A stretch of DNA of 64,000 nt from Myotis daubentonii (taxonomy: Eukaryota; Chordata; Mammalia; Chiroptera; Vespertilionidae), in NCBI RefSeq assembly GCF_963259705.1, contig NC_081853.1, positions 1,302,001 to 1,366,000 on the forward strand, in the 5' to 3' direction. Shown piece by piece: positions 33,335-46,743 of the stretch (its first letter is position 1; each line of letters starts with the position of its first letter). The position numbers were made by a program, and so were the translations under genes. The notes below the pieces were generated by a model. The model saw only the letters and a list, made by a program, of their open reading frames with translations, did not search any database and had not been told where the DNA came from.

Positions 33335-35232
33335 TTATTAAATCTTTATTGTTCAGATTATTACATTTGTTCCTCTTTCCCCCCCAAAAAACTCTCCTCC
33401 TCCCAGTTCACACCCCACCCTCCGCCCTCACTCCCCACCCACTGTCCTCATCCATAGGTGCACGATTTTTGTACAGTCTCTTCCCACATCTCCCACACCC
33501 CTTTCCCCCCCGAAGAATAGTCAGTCCATTCCTTTTCTATGTCCCTGGTTCTACTATAATCAACAGTTCATTCTGTTCATCAGATTATTTATTCACTTGA
33601 TTCTTAGATTCACTTGTTGATAGATGTGTATTTGTTGTTCATAATTTGTATCTTTATCTTTTTCTTCTTCTTCCTCTTCTTAAAGGATACCTTTCAGCAT
33701 TTCATATAATACTGGTTTGGTGGTGATGAACTCCTTTAGCTTTTCCTTATCTGTGAAGCTCTTTATCTGACCTTCAATTCTGAATGATAGCTTTGCTGGA
33801 TAAAGTAATCTTGGTTGTAGGTTCTTGGCATTCATTACTTTGAATATTTCTTGCCACTCCCTTCTGGCCTGCAAAGTTTCTGTTGAGAAATCAGCTGACA
33901 GTCGTATGGGTATTCCCTTGTAGGTAACTGAGTTTCTTTCTCTTGCTGCTTTTAAGATTCTCTCTTTGTCTTTTGCTCTTGGCATTTTAATTATGATGTG
34001 TCTTGGTGTGGTCCTCTTTGGATTCCTTTTGTTTGGGGTTCTCTGTGCTTCCTGGACCTGTAAGTCTATTTCTTTCACCAGGTAGGGGAAGTTTTCTGTC
34101 ATTATTTCTTCAAATAGGTTTTCAATATCTTGCTCTCTCTCATCTTCTGGCACCCCTATAATTCTGATGTTGGTTCGCTTGAAGCTGTCCCAGAGGTTCC
34201 TTACACTATCTTCATATTTTCGGATTTTTTTTTCAATTTGCTTTTCTGGTTGGGTGTTTTTTGCTTCTTCGCATTTCAAATCTTTGCCTTGATTCTTGCG
34301 CTCCTCTGGTCTGCTGTTGGGAGTCTGTATAATATTCTTTATTTCAGTCTGTGTATGCTTAATTTCTAGTTGGTTCTTTATCACAACATCGAGTGTCTCA
34401 TTAGATTTCTTGTAGATCTCAATAAGTTTATCGGCGGCTTCTAGACAGTTCTTGAGAGACCTTAAAAGTGTGGTTCTGAACTCAATATCCTCCATTGACA
34501 GTTTTGTCCTGTTTCTTTGTGTCCGCATTTTTTATGCTTTCTTGGTGCACCCCCTAGTGGTCTTTGTGCGCAGTCTTGTTGTAGTTAAGCCTTGATTGTT
34601 GTAGTTAATACTAGGGGGGTTTGACCTCCAGGCCAACTGGCTGTGAGAATCAGCTGTGTCTGCAGTGGGAAAACTTCTGTCCTCTGGGGAGGTGCTAATC
34701 TAGCCTTTGCCTGAGGCTATATGGCAAATGGCTCTGCGCAGGGCTTGGGTGAGGCCGGTCCCCGGGGATCTACAGGGCGGGCGGAGGGAGCAGTTATGGC
34801 TGCTCTCAGTCCTGTCCCCAGAGGCTCTGCCTCTCAGAGTCCCAGCAACCGCTGCAAACCTCAGAGAGAAAGCTGCCCTCGTGTTCAGACCGATGTCAGA
34901 CAGTCCCGCTTCTCCTGTTTGAGTCTGGGTCCCTAGAGACTCGCCCAGAACTGGAGCTCAGAATCTGAGACTCCCTCCCGATTGAAAATGACAACCGCGC
35001 CCTCAGCCACCAGCTCGCTCAGTGCGCACCTCCGCACCTTTGTATTTTCCACACTGCGCCTCCTCTGAATCTCGGTATGCTGTTCTTTCCTTCTAGTTGA
35101 AGAATTTCCCCTCAGCCAGCCTTCCTGTGGTTCTGGGTTATGTCCGTTCCATCTTTTAGTTGTGTTTTTGAAGTGGTTGTTCGAGGCAGCAAACTCTGGT
35201 GTTTACCTATGCCGCCATCTTGGTTTCTCTCC
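33335..35232 (-). mobile_element. HAL1 element (ORF1-only L1 relative), minus strand
   Basis: A 15-bp duplication TCATTTAGTTCTTTT flanks it exactly (33320-33334 and 35233-35247). On the minus strand it has the 5' UTR starting AAACCAAGATGGCGGCATAG, an open ORF1, then a short 3' UTR ending CAATAAAGATTT and A-rich tail. There is no ORF2, so it is complete as a HAL1-type element. It must borrow L1 reverse transcriptase. Confidence 0.88.
33680..34528 (-). CDS. HAL1 ORF1 protein, open (282 codons)
   Basis: The product is an L1 ORF1-type RNA-binding protein, which coats retrotransposon RNA as trimers and acts as a nucleic-acid chaperone. The N-terminal third is heptad-rich and charged (coiled coil, about residues 15-110). 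The central RRM-like region carries IRIIGVPEDE and ENLFEEIMTENFPYL. The C-terminal domain has PRHIIIKMPRAKDKERILKAAR and ends MLKGIL. The frame runs uninterrupted from ATG to stop, unlike the copy near 61 kb, which is frameshifted. The only partner gene missing is ORF2. This is a selfish-element gene, not a host gene; whether it is still transcribed is unknown. Confidence 0.82.
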   Translation of the reverse strand: MRTQRNRTKLSMEDIEFRTTLLRSLKNCLEAADKLIEIYKKSNETLDVVIKNQLEIKHTQTEIKNIIQTPNSRPEERKNQGKDLKCEEAKNTQPEKQIEKKIRKYEDSVRNLWDSFKRTNIRIIGVPEDEREQDIENLFEEIMTENFPYLVKEIDLQVQEAQRTPNKRNPKRTTPRHIIIKMPRAKDKERILKAARERNSVTYKGIPIRLSADFSTETLQARREWQEIFKVMNAKNLQPRLLYPAKLSFRIEGQIKSFTDKEKLKEFITTKPVLYEMLKGIL

Positions 35233-36639
35233 TCATTTAGTTCTTTTTCTGGAATTTTCTCCTGCTCTTTCATTTGAGACCTGTTTCTTTGTCTCATTTT
35301 GGCTGCCTCTCTGTTTGTTTCTTTGTATTAACCATATCTGCTATGTCCCCTAATCTTTACAGGGTGGCCTTATTATATAGGTGTGCTGTGTGGCCCAGTG
35401 GCACAATCTCCCTGGTCACCTAAGCCAGGTACTCCAGGAGTGTGCTTTGTATGGGTTGTGTGTGCCCTCCTATTGTAGTTGATCCTTGATTGCTATTGGC
35501 ATGTCAGTGGGTGGGATTGACCCTCAGGATTACTAGCTGTAAGAACTGGCCCCAACCATAATATACGAGCAGGATTAACCCCAGTGGGCTCTGCTACTTG
35601 CCAAGACCACCCTTTGGGTGTACTTCTTGTGGAAATAAGTGAATGGTTTTCTGTTGGGGTTTGAAATCAGCCATTAGATCTTGGTTCTGGGGACTCTTGG
35701 TAGTGGTTTCAGTACAGTTGGAGGTCAGTCATTGCCTGTGACCAGCCCTGGGCCACCTTATAGTAATGTAGAGTTGGTAGCTGCATTGCTGAACATAGAA
35801 GCATGTCAGAGAGGCCACACTGCAAACGATGGCCAGCTACCACTGGCCCCAGGCCTGGGTCCACTTAGTAAAGGGTGCAAGGCACCCTGCGACCCGCCAC
35901 TGCATACCAACTGCCTGTAAGGCTCAGCCATTGAAAGAGCCTCAGGTGGGTTCTTGAGTTGTGTGAGGAAGGGTCTCAAGGAGTCCTCAGAGTAGAATGT
36001 GTGGTGTTCACTAGGTTAAGGCAGATTCAGATTTGACCACTGCAGAGAGGGATCAACACAGGAAAGATGGCACCTGCCTGGCAGCTATGTGGAAGGAGGG
36101 TTCAACACAATGAAATGGTGGCTGTTCATCCAGCTCTTGCCTTGAAGCCACACAACTTATCTCTCCCTGTATGTCTCTGGTGACTCCCAAGCCACTGTCC
36201 CTCTTCTGGAGCCCAGAGTAAGTACCCGTGAGAGAGTGAGTCTGTGCATAAGCCCTTTAAGAGGCAGCTTTCCATTTCACCTGCCAGAACCCCCACTGAT
36301 TTTCACAGCCACATGTTATGGGGCTCCTCTTTCCAGCTCTGGTGTTTCAAGCGAGGGCACCCAGTGTGAAACCGAGATGCCTCGCTCCTCAGGGGGGTCC
36401 CTGCAGCTGAGATATCCTTCAGATTCTCAACTGCCATGTGTGGGTGTGGGGCCAGCCCCTTTTATGTCTCCGCCCCTCCAACCAGTCTTGATGTGACTTT
36501 TTTATGTCCTTAATTGTATGACCTCTATTCAGCTAGCCTTCAGGTGGCTCTCCAGCTTGACTGTTCTATAATTTAGTTGTAATTTTGATGTGCCAGCACA
36601 GCATTTACTTATTCTGCCAACTTGCCTAGGAGTCTCTCT

Positions 36640-38432
36640 TATTTTCTTACAGTGAATTATAAACAAATCTGTTTGTAAATTTTCTTCCAAAGAATCTCAC
36701 CTGTGAGTTTGTACAGGGATAAGAGTCAATAAGGCTATTATTTATTGTACTTAAAGGTGCTAAAAGCAGGTGCTACATATCCAATTTAGTCAGGACACTC
36801 TGGAAGTGAGTGACGAGACTCAATTCATGAAATCTAGGAGAAGAATGAAACAGCACAGCCAGCAAACGGCAGAGCTGGCCTTGGGAGCTATGTTAGGACC
36901 TGTCCTCCACCCCAGCCACTCAGAATTGCTTCTCATATGTCCCCATCACTTTGGTTCATGCACTCTTGATGCAGAAATCTCTATCCACATTGCAAAAACA
37001 TGGTTCCCAATTCCCAAGTTTCATACCTTATAGTCTCAGCCACTAGATACAGTTTGTCCTTATACTATCTCTGACCTTGGGTGGTCTTGGACTCATCCCT
37101 AACTCAAGGGGTGGACTTTGCTTGGTTTAAATCAATTAACTGGTCCTAGCTGACCCATCCACTCCTTTCTATCCCCTCTACCAGGCTACAGGCATTTAAA
37201 CAAACCAAAGCAAACTGGATGAGACATAAGCAAGTGAAGGAAGCTAGAATGATCCATGTAAGTAATAGATACATTAGTATGAATCCATGTTTAACTTAAC
37301 ATAGATAGAGATAGTTCCATATGGAAAAATTTATAGATATGTGTACATACATAGGTTAGTAAAAACATATATGTTTTTCTGTCAGCTGTGAGGAATTTTT
37401 TTAAAATGACTTCTCAATAGCAACAAGCATACTGAGTGCCCTAATTGGTTTCTAATACCATTTTCCAACACAATGAATCAGGGTTCGTGAAGAAATGGCT
37501 GATTCTATGACCAAGGCAGGAGCATCCTGTGGTGCCAGACAGCAGGAAAGTGCTCAAAAAAAGTAAACAAAAGCACATTGTTGGGGGTATGTCATAGATA
37601 GATACCAACTGAAAGAGCGACTAATAGCCAAAACTGGAAACTGTTCTATTCAGAAACAGAATAAAGTCATATTAGATTGCATCTCAAAGTATAAAATAAA
37701 TATAACTACATACTGATACAGTGACTGAAAAAATAAATGAGGGAAAAGAATCAAACCTCCCATGCAGAAGAATTTCAAATAATGTATACAGATCTTCCAG
37801 CCTCAAGGAGAGAAAGCAGAACTCCCTACTCCTCATGCGTGAGGCAACACACAGTGGCTTCCTTCAATGTGTGTAGCCTGGAGGTGGGGAGTAACCGCAC
37901 AGTGGAGAATCTGACACCACCCGGCGAGGTGACTAAGCCAATAACAGCAGTCATAACTCATGCTGACAGTATGTACAGTTGATATGATGTGATGAAATGG
38001 TACTTTGCCTCTATGACTTTCCTCTCCCAAATCCATAACCCCAATATTATCATGAATAAAACATCAAACACATTCCATTGGTGAGTATCCTACAAAATAT
38101 CTGACAAGTCTCCTCAAAGCTCTCAAGGGCATGTAAAATAAGGAAACTTTGTGAAACGCCCACATTCAAGAGAAACCTAAGGAAACAATACAACTAAATG
38201 TGATGTGGCATCCTAGTTGGGATCCTGGCACAGAAGAACAGCATTTGGTAAAAACTAAAGAAATCTGAATAAACTACACATTAGTAATAATTTTTATATT
38301 AGTTAATTAATTATAACAAATGTATCATATTAGTGAAGGTTTAACAATAGAGGAAAATGGGTGCAAGGTATAGGGAAACTCTCTATACTGCTCTCTCAAT
38401 CTTTCTATAAATCGTAAACTGTTCTAAAAATG
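36640..38432. other. Intronic stretch with ancient repeat at its right end
   Basis: 38170-38430 resembles the 3' end of a very old L1 family (GGGATCCTGGCACAGAAGAA, then AACTCTCTATACTGCTCTC). The rest holds no exon I can support. Confidence 0.4.
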
Positions 38433-40839
38433 AAAATCCATTAAAGGGGGGAAAAAATGCCGGAGGTATAGACGGACGTGTCCCGTGCCTTGTCCCGGAG
38501 CTGTTAGGGTGAGCAGCTGAAGCGGGTAACATACAGCCCGAATAAGCAGAGGATATTCAGCTGAGAGACAGTTTGCAGCCGGGAAAGGCGGAGGAATCCT
38601 GGAGAAAGATTGAAAGTTGGAGACTGCGGCTGAAATCTCTCACGGAGCGCCGGCTCAGCTGCGGAGACCGCACCATCTTGAGTGGCTGTTTTTTTGGAAA
38701 CGTATACTGTACACCCAAAAACCCGGCATCCAGAGATCGGCTGCTAACCCGGAGACACCGGATCTGGGACAGCACGACTACGTGGAACTCTGCTTCTCAC
38801 GGAAAGGTCAGGTCTCACCTGAAGGTGCGGTTGGCAATTCAGGTTGGGGAGAGGACTGTGCGCGGTAAGGTCTGTGCCCCACAAAGACTGCGGCCTTTGG
38901 GGCCAGCGTGATCCGCGAGTGTGGAAGAGTTCCCACAGGGCTATAGGCAAAAGGGAACACTTAAAATGAGCCCACAGCTGGACTGGATGCAAAAGGCAAT
39001 CTCAGATTGTGCCAGTGTGCAGGCTACTCAATGTAAGGAGAGAGAGGGCGTGCGGAAGAGACTGCATGGGCTGGAAGTTGCAGGATTGAGAATCTGCGCA
39101 ACTCCACAGGCTCTTGTGTTTTTTTGTGTTTTTTTTTTCTTCTTTCTCTTCTCCTTAAATCTTTGTGTTTGATTATTAAACCCAGTGCATGGGATTTCCC
39201 AGTTGGGGACACTCGCAGAGACTGCAGGGGAAAGTTGTTTTTGTGGAATCTGGGAAACAGAATGGGGTAACGATTAAAGAACCAGCTCTGGGCAGTGGAC
39301 TTCCTCAAACCAGTTTTAAGTGCAATAGAGAAAATAAACCCCATCTATTGGATAGAGAGGCCGTAAAGCCTCAGAGGTCAACCCAGAAATACTGCCACCC
39401 AGAGGCTGAGCCACAAACTGACTCTTATGTAAATACATATTAAGGCAGTCTGTGAAACAAATATGAACTGCTTTAAAATCAGGACTGTGGTTTACAACAC
39501 TGAGGAACAGTGTATCACAGGGAAATTCAACACTCTCCTAAATACCTGGCAGGACTAAGGCATGCCAGAGTGAAGAGTAGAAGAACCGAAGGACCCTCAC
39601 TACTGCAAATCTTTATTTTTTTTATTCTTTTTTCACCTTTTAACTAAGAAACCAATTTTTTTTCTTTTTTCATCACCTGATTTTACCCTTTTAATTACTA
39701 CATTTTTATTTTTAACCAGTATTATTACTGCTACCATTTTACCATTTTTTAAAGTGTCATTTTATTTTCTCTTTATTTTATTTTGGGATTAGTGTTCTAC
39801 ATTCTATTTTAATAATTCCTTTAACATCATTTTTCTCTACCTCAATTTTACCTCTATGCTAAAACCCCCTTCCTCACTTTTCCCCTTTTGTTGTCCTGTT
39901 TCTCTTACCCTATTCCTGCTTTAGATTTTCCCTATTCCTTCTTTTTACCATGTCAAAATTTCACCTTACTTATATATCCTACTTCCAATCCCCTGCACTA
40001 AATCCCTATACACCTCTCCCTTATCTTTCTCAAATATCCATATTTTTTCCTTTTCTCTCTCTATTGTTTTGTTGTTGTTTGCTTGATTGTTGAGTATATT
40101 GGGTTTTTTAGGATTGTTTGTGAGGTTGTTTTGCTTTTTCATTTTATTTTTCTGTTGGTCCCCTCCCCCTGCCCCCGGTTATTTTTCTGCTTCTGTTTTC
40201 CCTTGCCTTGCTTGATATTACTGATTGTTTGTAGTTTTCATTCATCTCCAGGGATCTGTTGCTGGAATTTCTTTGGATTAGTGGTGGTTCTATTGGAGTT
40301 TTCTCCTAATATAAATAGTCTCTTCCCTTCTTCTACTCCATTCTCTCTTTTCTCTCTTACTTTTTTTCCTCCCTTTTCCCAATTTCATTTTTGCACTCCT
40401 TTTTTTTCTTCCTTTTTTCTTTTGTCTCTTTTATCTTTTTCTCTTCTTTCTTCCTTATCCCCTAATTCTCTTAGCGTGGGTGGTCACCTTTATTTGGGGT
40501 TATTAATATCATGAATACATTTGTGTTCAGTGCCTGGTACATTGTGACTTGTTGTGTTGTACTTTGTGCCTTTAAATCAACGCAGCAGATCCAAGCAACA
40601 GCAGCCTCCTGAGCACCACACCCTCTGACTGAGGAACAGCAGCTGTGTGTGAAGCCTCCCCCCCACCAGCCAGAGGAGCCACCACAGCTGTGAACAGCAC
40701 CCACCAGAGGAGCTGCTGCCAACTGAGGAGCATCGGCTACCACAACCGCCCAAAGAGCAACCACAGCGCGAGGAGCCACTGCCACCCAGGGAGCAGCCAC
40801 TAAATGACTCAACATCTAGGTATGTTGGTGAGATCAAAC

Positions 40840-41771
40840 ATGGGTAGACAAAGAAACCCCCAAAGGAAAGAAAAGGAGGACTCGCCAGAAAAGCAGCTAA
40901 GTGATACAGAGGCATGCAACATGACAGAAAAAGAATTCAGATTAAGGGTACTAGAGTGCATAAACCGGTTGGAGGAAAAAATCAACAACTTATGCAAGAA
41001 GCAAGTAGAAACAGATGAAAAACTCAATACCTTATGTAAGAATCAAAAAGAAATGGGTGAAAAAATCAATAACTTAGGTAAGAACCAAGAAGAAATGAAG
41101 AGCGATATAGCTGCAATAAAAAACACCATTGAAAGTTTCAACAGTAGACTAGGAGAAGCGGAGGATCAAATTAGTGAATTAGAAGACAAGGAAGCAAAAC
41201 ACACCCAAACTGAACTGCAATTGGAGAAAAAAATTAAAAGACAGGAGGAGAGCCCAAGGGAGCTTTTGGACAACATGAAATGAAACAACATACGAATAAT
41301 AGGGGTGCCAGAACAACAGAAAGAGGAACAGGATTAGAAAATCTATTCAAAGAAATAATATCAGAAAACTTCCCTGAGGTAGGGAAGAAAAAAGTCACAC
41401 AAGCACAGAGAGTCCCAAACAAGGTGAACCTGAAAAGACCCACATCAAGACACATCATAATTACCATGGCAAATGTTCAGGACAAAAACAGAATCTTAAA
41501 GGCTGCAAGAGAGAGACGGAAAGTTACATTAAATGGATCTCCCAATAGATTATCAAATGATTTCTCAACAGAAACACATCAGGCCAGGAAATAATGGACG
41601 GAAATTTACAAAGTGATGCAAAGCCAAGGTATGAATCCAAGAATACTCTATCCAGCAAGGCTACCATTCAAAATTGAAGGGGAAATAAGAAGCTTCACAG
41701 ACAAAAAAAGGCAAAGGGAGTTTATCACTACCAACCCAGCAATGCAAGAAATGCTAAAGGGACTGGTGTAA
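40840..41771 (+). pseudogene. L1 ORF1 pseudogene
   Basis: It starts MGRQRNPQRKEK and has heptad repeats with recurring NNLCKKQ/NTLCKNQ/NNLGKNQ units (coiled coil). The frame is stopped by TGA at 41281-41283. Homology continues afterwards in a shifted frame (RPTSRHIIITMA, KAARERRKV) to MLKGLV. The protein would be an RNA-binding chaperone if whole. Confidence 0.85.
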
Positions 41772-41820
41772 AAAGAAGAAATAAAAAGCTCAGGAAGAAA
41801 ACAGCCACACACAAAAAGAA

Positions 41821-44800
41821 ATGGCTACAAACAAGTATCTTTCAATAATAACTTTAAACGTAAACGGACTAAATGCTACAACCAAAAGACATCAAGTGGC
41901 TGAATGGATAAAAAAAACATGACCCATACATTTCCTGTCTACAAGAGACCCACCTCAGAACAAGGGACTCACATAGACTGAAAGTGAAGGGATGGAAAAA
42001 TATCTTTCAGGCAAATGGAAATGAAATAAAGCTGGGATAGCAATACTTATATTGGACAAAATAGACCTCAAAGTGAAAGCCATAACAAGGGATAAGGAAG
42101 GCCACTTCATAATACTAAAGGGAGCAATACAACAAGAAGATATAACCCTGATAAACATATATGCACCCAATGCAGGAGCACCCAAATACATAAAAAAACT
42201 CCTGGAAGATATCAAAGGAGAGATCGACAACAATACAATCATAGAAGGGGACTTTAATAGACCACTGACATCACTGGATAAATCCTCTAGACAAACAATC
42301 AGCAAAGAAACAGCAATCCTAAATGACTCACTAGATCAGATGGACTTAATTGACATCTTCAGAAAACTTCACCCCAAAGCCACGGAATATACATTCTACT
42401 CAAGTGGTCATAGGACACATTCAAAAATAGACAACATATTGGGTCACAAACAAAGTCTCCCCAAATTCAAGAAGATTGAAATCATACCAATCATCTTCTC
42501 AGATCATGACGGCATAATATTAGAAATAAACTACAATAAAAAACAAAAACAAAATACTCAAACACTTGGAAGCTGAATTGCATGCTATTAAATATTGATT
42601 GGGTTACCAATGAGATCAAAGAAGAAATTAAAAACATCCTGGAAACTAGTGACAATGAAAACACAACAATTCAAAACCTTTGGGACACAATAAAAGCAGT
42701 CCTGAGAGGGAAGTTTATAGCTCTACAGGCCTATCTCAAAAAACAAGAAAAAGTGGTAGTAAATCATCTAACTCTACATCTCAAAGAATTAGAAAGAGAG
42801 CAACAAGAAAACCCCAGAGTGAGCAGAAGGAAGGAGATAATAAAGATTAGAGCAGAAATAAATGACATAGAGACCAAAAAAACAATACAGAAAATCAATG
42901 AAACCAAGAGTTTCATTCTTGGGTTCTTTAAAAGGATAAACAAGATTGACAAACCTCCAGCCAGGCTCACCAAGAAACAAAGAGAGAGGACCCAAATAAA
43001 CAAAATCAGAAATGATAGAGGCAAAATAACAACAGATCCCACAGAAATACAAATGATTGTTAAAAAATACTATGGACAACTCTACTCCAACAAACTAGAC
43101 AACCTGGAGGAAATGGAGAAATTCCTAGAAAAATACAACATTCCAAAACTAATCAGAAAGAATCTAAAAACTCAATAGGCCAGTAACTATGGAAGAAATT
43201 GAAGCAGTCATCAAAAAGCTTCCAGCAAACAAAAGCCCAGGACCAGATGGCTTCACAGAGGAGTTTTACCAAACATTCAAGGAAGAACTAAAACCTATCC
43301 TCCTCAGACTACTACAAAAAATTCAAGAGGAAGGAACACTTCCAAGCTCATTCTATGAAGCCAGCATCACCCTAATACCAAAACCAGATAAAGACAACAC
43401 AATGAAAGAGAATGACAGGTCAATATCCCTCATGAACATAGATGCCAAAATCCTCAACAAAATCTTAGCAAATCAGATCCAGCAGTACATCAGAAAGATC
43501 ATACCCCATGACCAAGTAGGATTTATCCCAGGGATGCAAGGATGGTACAATATCCACAAATCAATAAACATGATACATCACATAAACAAATTGAGAGGAA
43601 AAAAACCACATAGTCATATCAATTGATGCAGAAAAAGCATTTGACAAAATCCAACACCCATTTTTTATAAAAACTCTCAGCAAGGTGGGAATAGAAGGAT
43701 CATACCTCAACATAATAAAAGCCATATATGACAACCAACATCATACTCAATGGACAAAAACTAACACCATTTCCCTTAAGAACAGGAACAAGACAGGGAT
43801 GCCCACTTTCACCACTCCTATTCAACATAGTACTGGAAGTATTAGCCATTGCAATTAGAAAAGAAGAAGAAATAAAAGTCATCCAAACTGGAAAAGAGGA
43901 AGTAAAACTTTCCTTATTTGCAAACGACATGGTATTATACATACAAAACCCTAAAGACTCCATGAAAAAACTATTAGACTTAATACATGAATTTGGCAAT
44001 GTAGCAGGATACAAAATTAACCCCAAGAAATCTAAGGCATTTCTATACACCAATAGTGAACTTTCAGAAAGAGAGACTAAAAAAACAATCCCATTTACCA
44101 TCGCACCAAAAAAATTAAGCTACCTAGGAATAAACTTAACTAAAGAGGTAAAAGACCTCTACTCAGAAAACTACAGGACGTTGAAAAAAGAGATAGAGGA
44201 AGACATAAACAGATGGAAGAACATACCGTGTTCAAGGATTGGTAGAATCAACAACATTAAAATGTCCATACTACCCAAAGCAATCTATAAATTCAATGCA
44301 CTCCCCATTAAAATACCAACGGCATATTTCACAGATCTAGAATGAACTCTCCAAAAATTCATCTAGAATAAAAAAGACCCTGAATAGATGCAGTGATCCT
44401 GAGAAAGAACAAAGTAGGTGGGATCTCAATACCAGATATCAACCTGTATTACAAAGCCACTGTTCTCAAAACTGCCTGGTACTGGCACAAGAACAGACAT
44501 ATAGATCAATCGAATAGAATAGAGAACCCAGAAATCGGCCCGAAACATTATGCTCAATTGATATTTGACAAAGGCGGCAAGAACATACAATGGAGTCCAG
44601 ATAGTCTCTTCAATAAATGGTGTTGGGAAAATTGGACAGATACATGCAAGAAAATTAAACTAGACCACCAACTTACACCATACACAAAAATAAACTCAAA
44701 ATGGATAAAGAACTTAAATGTATGATGGGAAACCATAAAAATTCTAGAAGAATCCAAAGGCAACAAAATCTCAGACATATGCCGAAGCAATTTCTTCACT

Positions 44801-45624
44801 GATACAGCTCCTAGGGCACTTGAAACTAAAGAGAAAATGAACAAATGGGACTACATCAAAATAAAAAGCTTCTGCACAGCAAAAGAAACCATCAACAAAA
44901 CAACGAGAAAACCCACTGTGTGGGAAAACATATTTGCCAATGTCATATCTGATAAGGGCCTAATCTCCTAAATTTATAGGGAACTCATACAACTTAACAA
45001 AAGGAAGATGAACAATCCAATCAAAAAATGGGCAAAGGATCTAAATGGACACCTTTCGAAAGCCAAGAGACATATGAAAACATGCTTAAGTCACTAATCA
45101 TCCGAGAGATGCAAATCAAAACAACAATGAGGTACCATCTCACACCTGTCATAATGGCTATCATCAACAAATCAACAAACGACAAGTACTGGAGAGGATG
45201 TGGAGAAAAAGGAACCCTCGTGCACTGCTGGTAGGAATGCTGACTGGTGCAGCCACTATGGAAGACAGTATGGAGTTTCCTCAAAAAAACTAAAAATGAA
45301 ACTTCCATTTGACCCTGTGATCCCACTTCTAGGAATATATCCCAAGAAACCAGAAACACCAATCAGAAAGGATATATGCACCCATATGTTCACAGTAGCA
45401 CAATTCACCATAGCTTAGATCTGGAAACAGCCTAAGTGCCCATAAGTAGATGAATGGATTAGAAAACTGTGGTACATCTACACGATGGAATACTATGCTG
45501 CTGTAAAAAAGAAGGAACTCTTACCATTTGCAATGGCATGGATGGAACTGGAGAGCATTATGCTAAGTGAAATAAGCCAGTCAATGAAGGAAAAATACCA
45601 CATGATCTCACTCATTCATGGATA
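41821..45624 (+). pseudogene. L1 ORF2 pseudogene (endonuclease and reverse transcriptase)
   Basis: Endonuclease homology starts MATNKYLSIITLNVNGLN and runs to about 42540. Reverse transcriptase follows, with KSPGPDGF near 43235, [15 protein letters not shown] near 43785 and the catalytic loop near 43915. There the canonical aspartate pair reads FAND, so the second metal-binding position is changed. A TGA near 41920 ends the intact start, and at least four frame changes follow. The C-terminal part reaches LPFAMAWMELESIMLSEISQ. It cannot make enzyme. Confidence 0.88.
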
Positions 45625-46407
45625 ATAGAGACCATTATAAACTTATGAACAAAAATAGATACAGAGGCAGAGCTGCCTCAAACAGATTGTCAAACTGCAG
45701 CGGGAAGGCTGGGGAGGGTAGTGGGGACAGAAGTGGGGGGTAAGAGATCAACCGAAGGACTTATATGCATGCATATAAGCATAACCAATGGACATAAGAT
45801 ACTGGGGTGTAGGGGAGGCCAGGGGATTGTCAAGGGCTGGGGGGAAAAGGAGACATATGTAATACCTTTTGTAATACTTTAAGCAATAAAACATAAACAA
45901 AAAAGAAAGGAAAAAAATCCATTAAAAAGAAAAAATCCCTCTCTTTTAATGATATTATTATTAAAGATCCTCACTATTTTCCTGAAAGGTGTAGGATTGT
46001 TTTTCATACTATTAAATACTATGTGATTTAATAATGTGAGTGAAGTGTCAGCATTGGGCTGGCACAAGGCAGATGCTGCATTCGTTCACTGGTTCATTCA
46101 ACAAATTATTTATTGAGAACTGCTTTGAGATCGTCTGTTCTGGGTACCAGCAGTACATGAAGGAGGGGTGAGAAGCAAATAAAATACAATGTTCATATGA
46201 TAATAAGTGCTATAAAAAATACTAAACAAGGTAAAGAGATAGAGAATGATAGGGAAGGTTCTATTTTTCTAGGTTCTGTTTTTCTGGGAAGACCCTTCTG
46301 AGGAGAAAAGCTGAACATACAGACCTGAAAGAAACAAGGGAGTTAGTGATGCAAGGATTTGAGCAAAGAACATTCCAGTACAGGAAACAAATAAAAATGC
46401 TGAGGCA

Positions 46408-46577
46408 TAAATAGCTACATTTTCCATTTGTATGACCTTTGACCCAATGACAAAAAGCGTACACCTATGGATGAGGACAGTGCGGGGGTAAGGGCAGAGG
46501 GTGGGGTGGGAACTGGGTGGAGGGGAGCTATGGGGGGAAAAAAGGGGGAACAACTGTAATAATCTGAACAATAAAGA
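46408..46577 (+). mobile_element. 5'-truncated HAL1
   Basis: A 19-bp duplication AAATAAAAATGCTGAGGCA flanks it (46389-46407, 46578-46596). The body matches the 3' UTR of the HAL1 at 59953 (CACCTATGGATGAGGACAGT, GGTGGGGTGGGAACTGGGTG) and ends AACAATAAAGATTTATTT. Confidence 0.88.
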
Positions 46578-46622
46578 TTTATTTAAAAAATAAAAATGCT
46601 GAGGCAGGAATGTTCTCAGTGT

Positions 46623-46743
46623 ACATGAGGCCCGGGTGGCTGAGCTGGAGTGAATGAAGTAGGGAGGGCTTGGAGACAGGGTCAGAGAACTAAATGGGGT
46701 TGAGATCAGGCAAAGCTTGAAGGCCACACTAAGAAATTAAATT
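46623..46743. repeat. Left arm of a 121-bp inverted repeat
   Basis: Its reverse complement matches 51120-51240 with a single visible substitution. The identity stops abruptly on both sides. Confidence 0.9.

Larger units (their letters stand above)
28690..36630 (-). mobile_element. Old near full-length L1, minus strand, with nested insertions
   Basis: From left to right on the plus strand: L1 3' UTR (28.7-29.4 kb), ORF2 in reverse (to about 32.5 kb), ORF1 in reverse (32.5-33.3 and 35.2-35.3 kb), then 5' UTR to about 36.63 kb. ORF2 and ORF1 are broken into short frames. A hAT sits in its 3' UTR and a HAL1 in its ORF1. The exact outer ends and TSDs were not fixed. Confidence 0.75.
38446..45913 (+). 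mobile_element. Full-length L1, plus strand, inactive
   Basis: A 13-bp duplication AAAATCCATTAAA flanks the element (38433-38445 and 45914-45926). It has a 2.4-kb 5' UTR, ORF1, a short inter-ORF spacer, ORF2 and a 3' UTR ending in AATAAAACATAAAC. Both ORFs carry stops and frameshifts. At about 7.5 kb it is longer than a human L1, mostly through the 5' UTR, whose 39.6-40.5 kb part is very T-rich. Confidence 0.9.
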
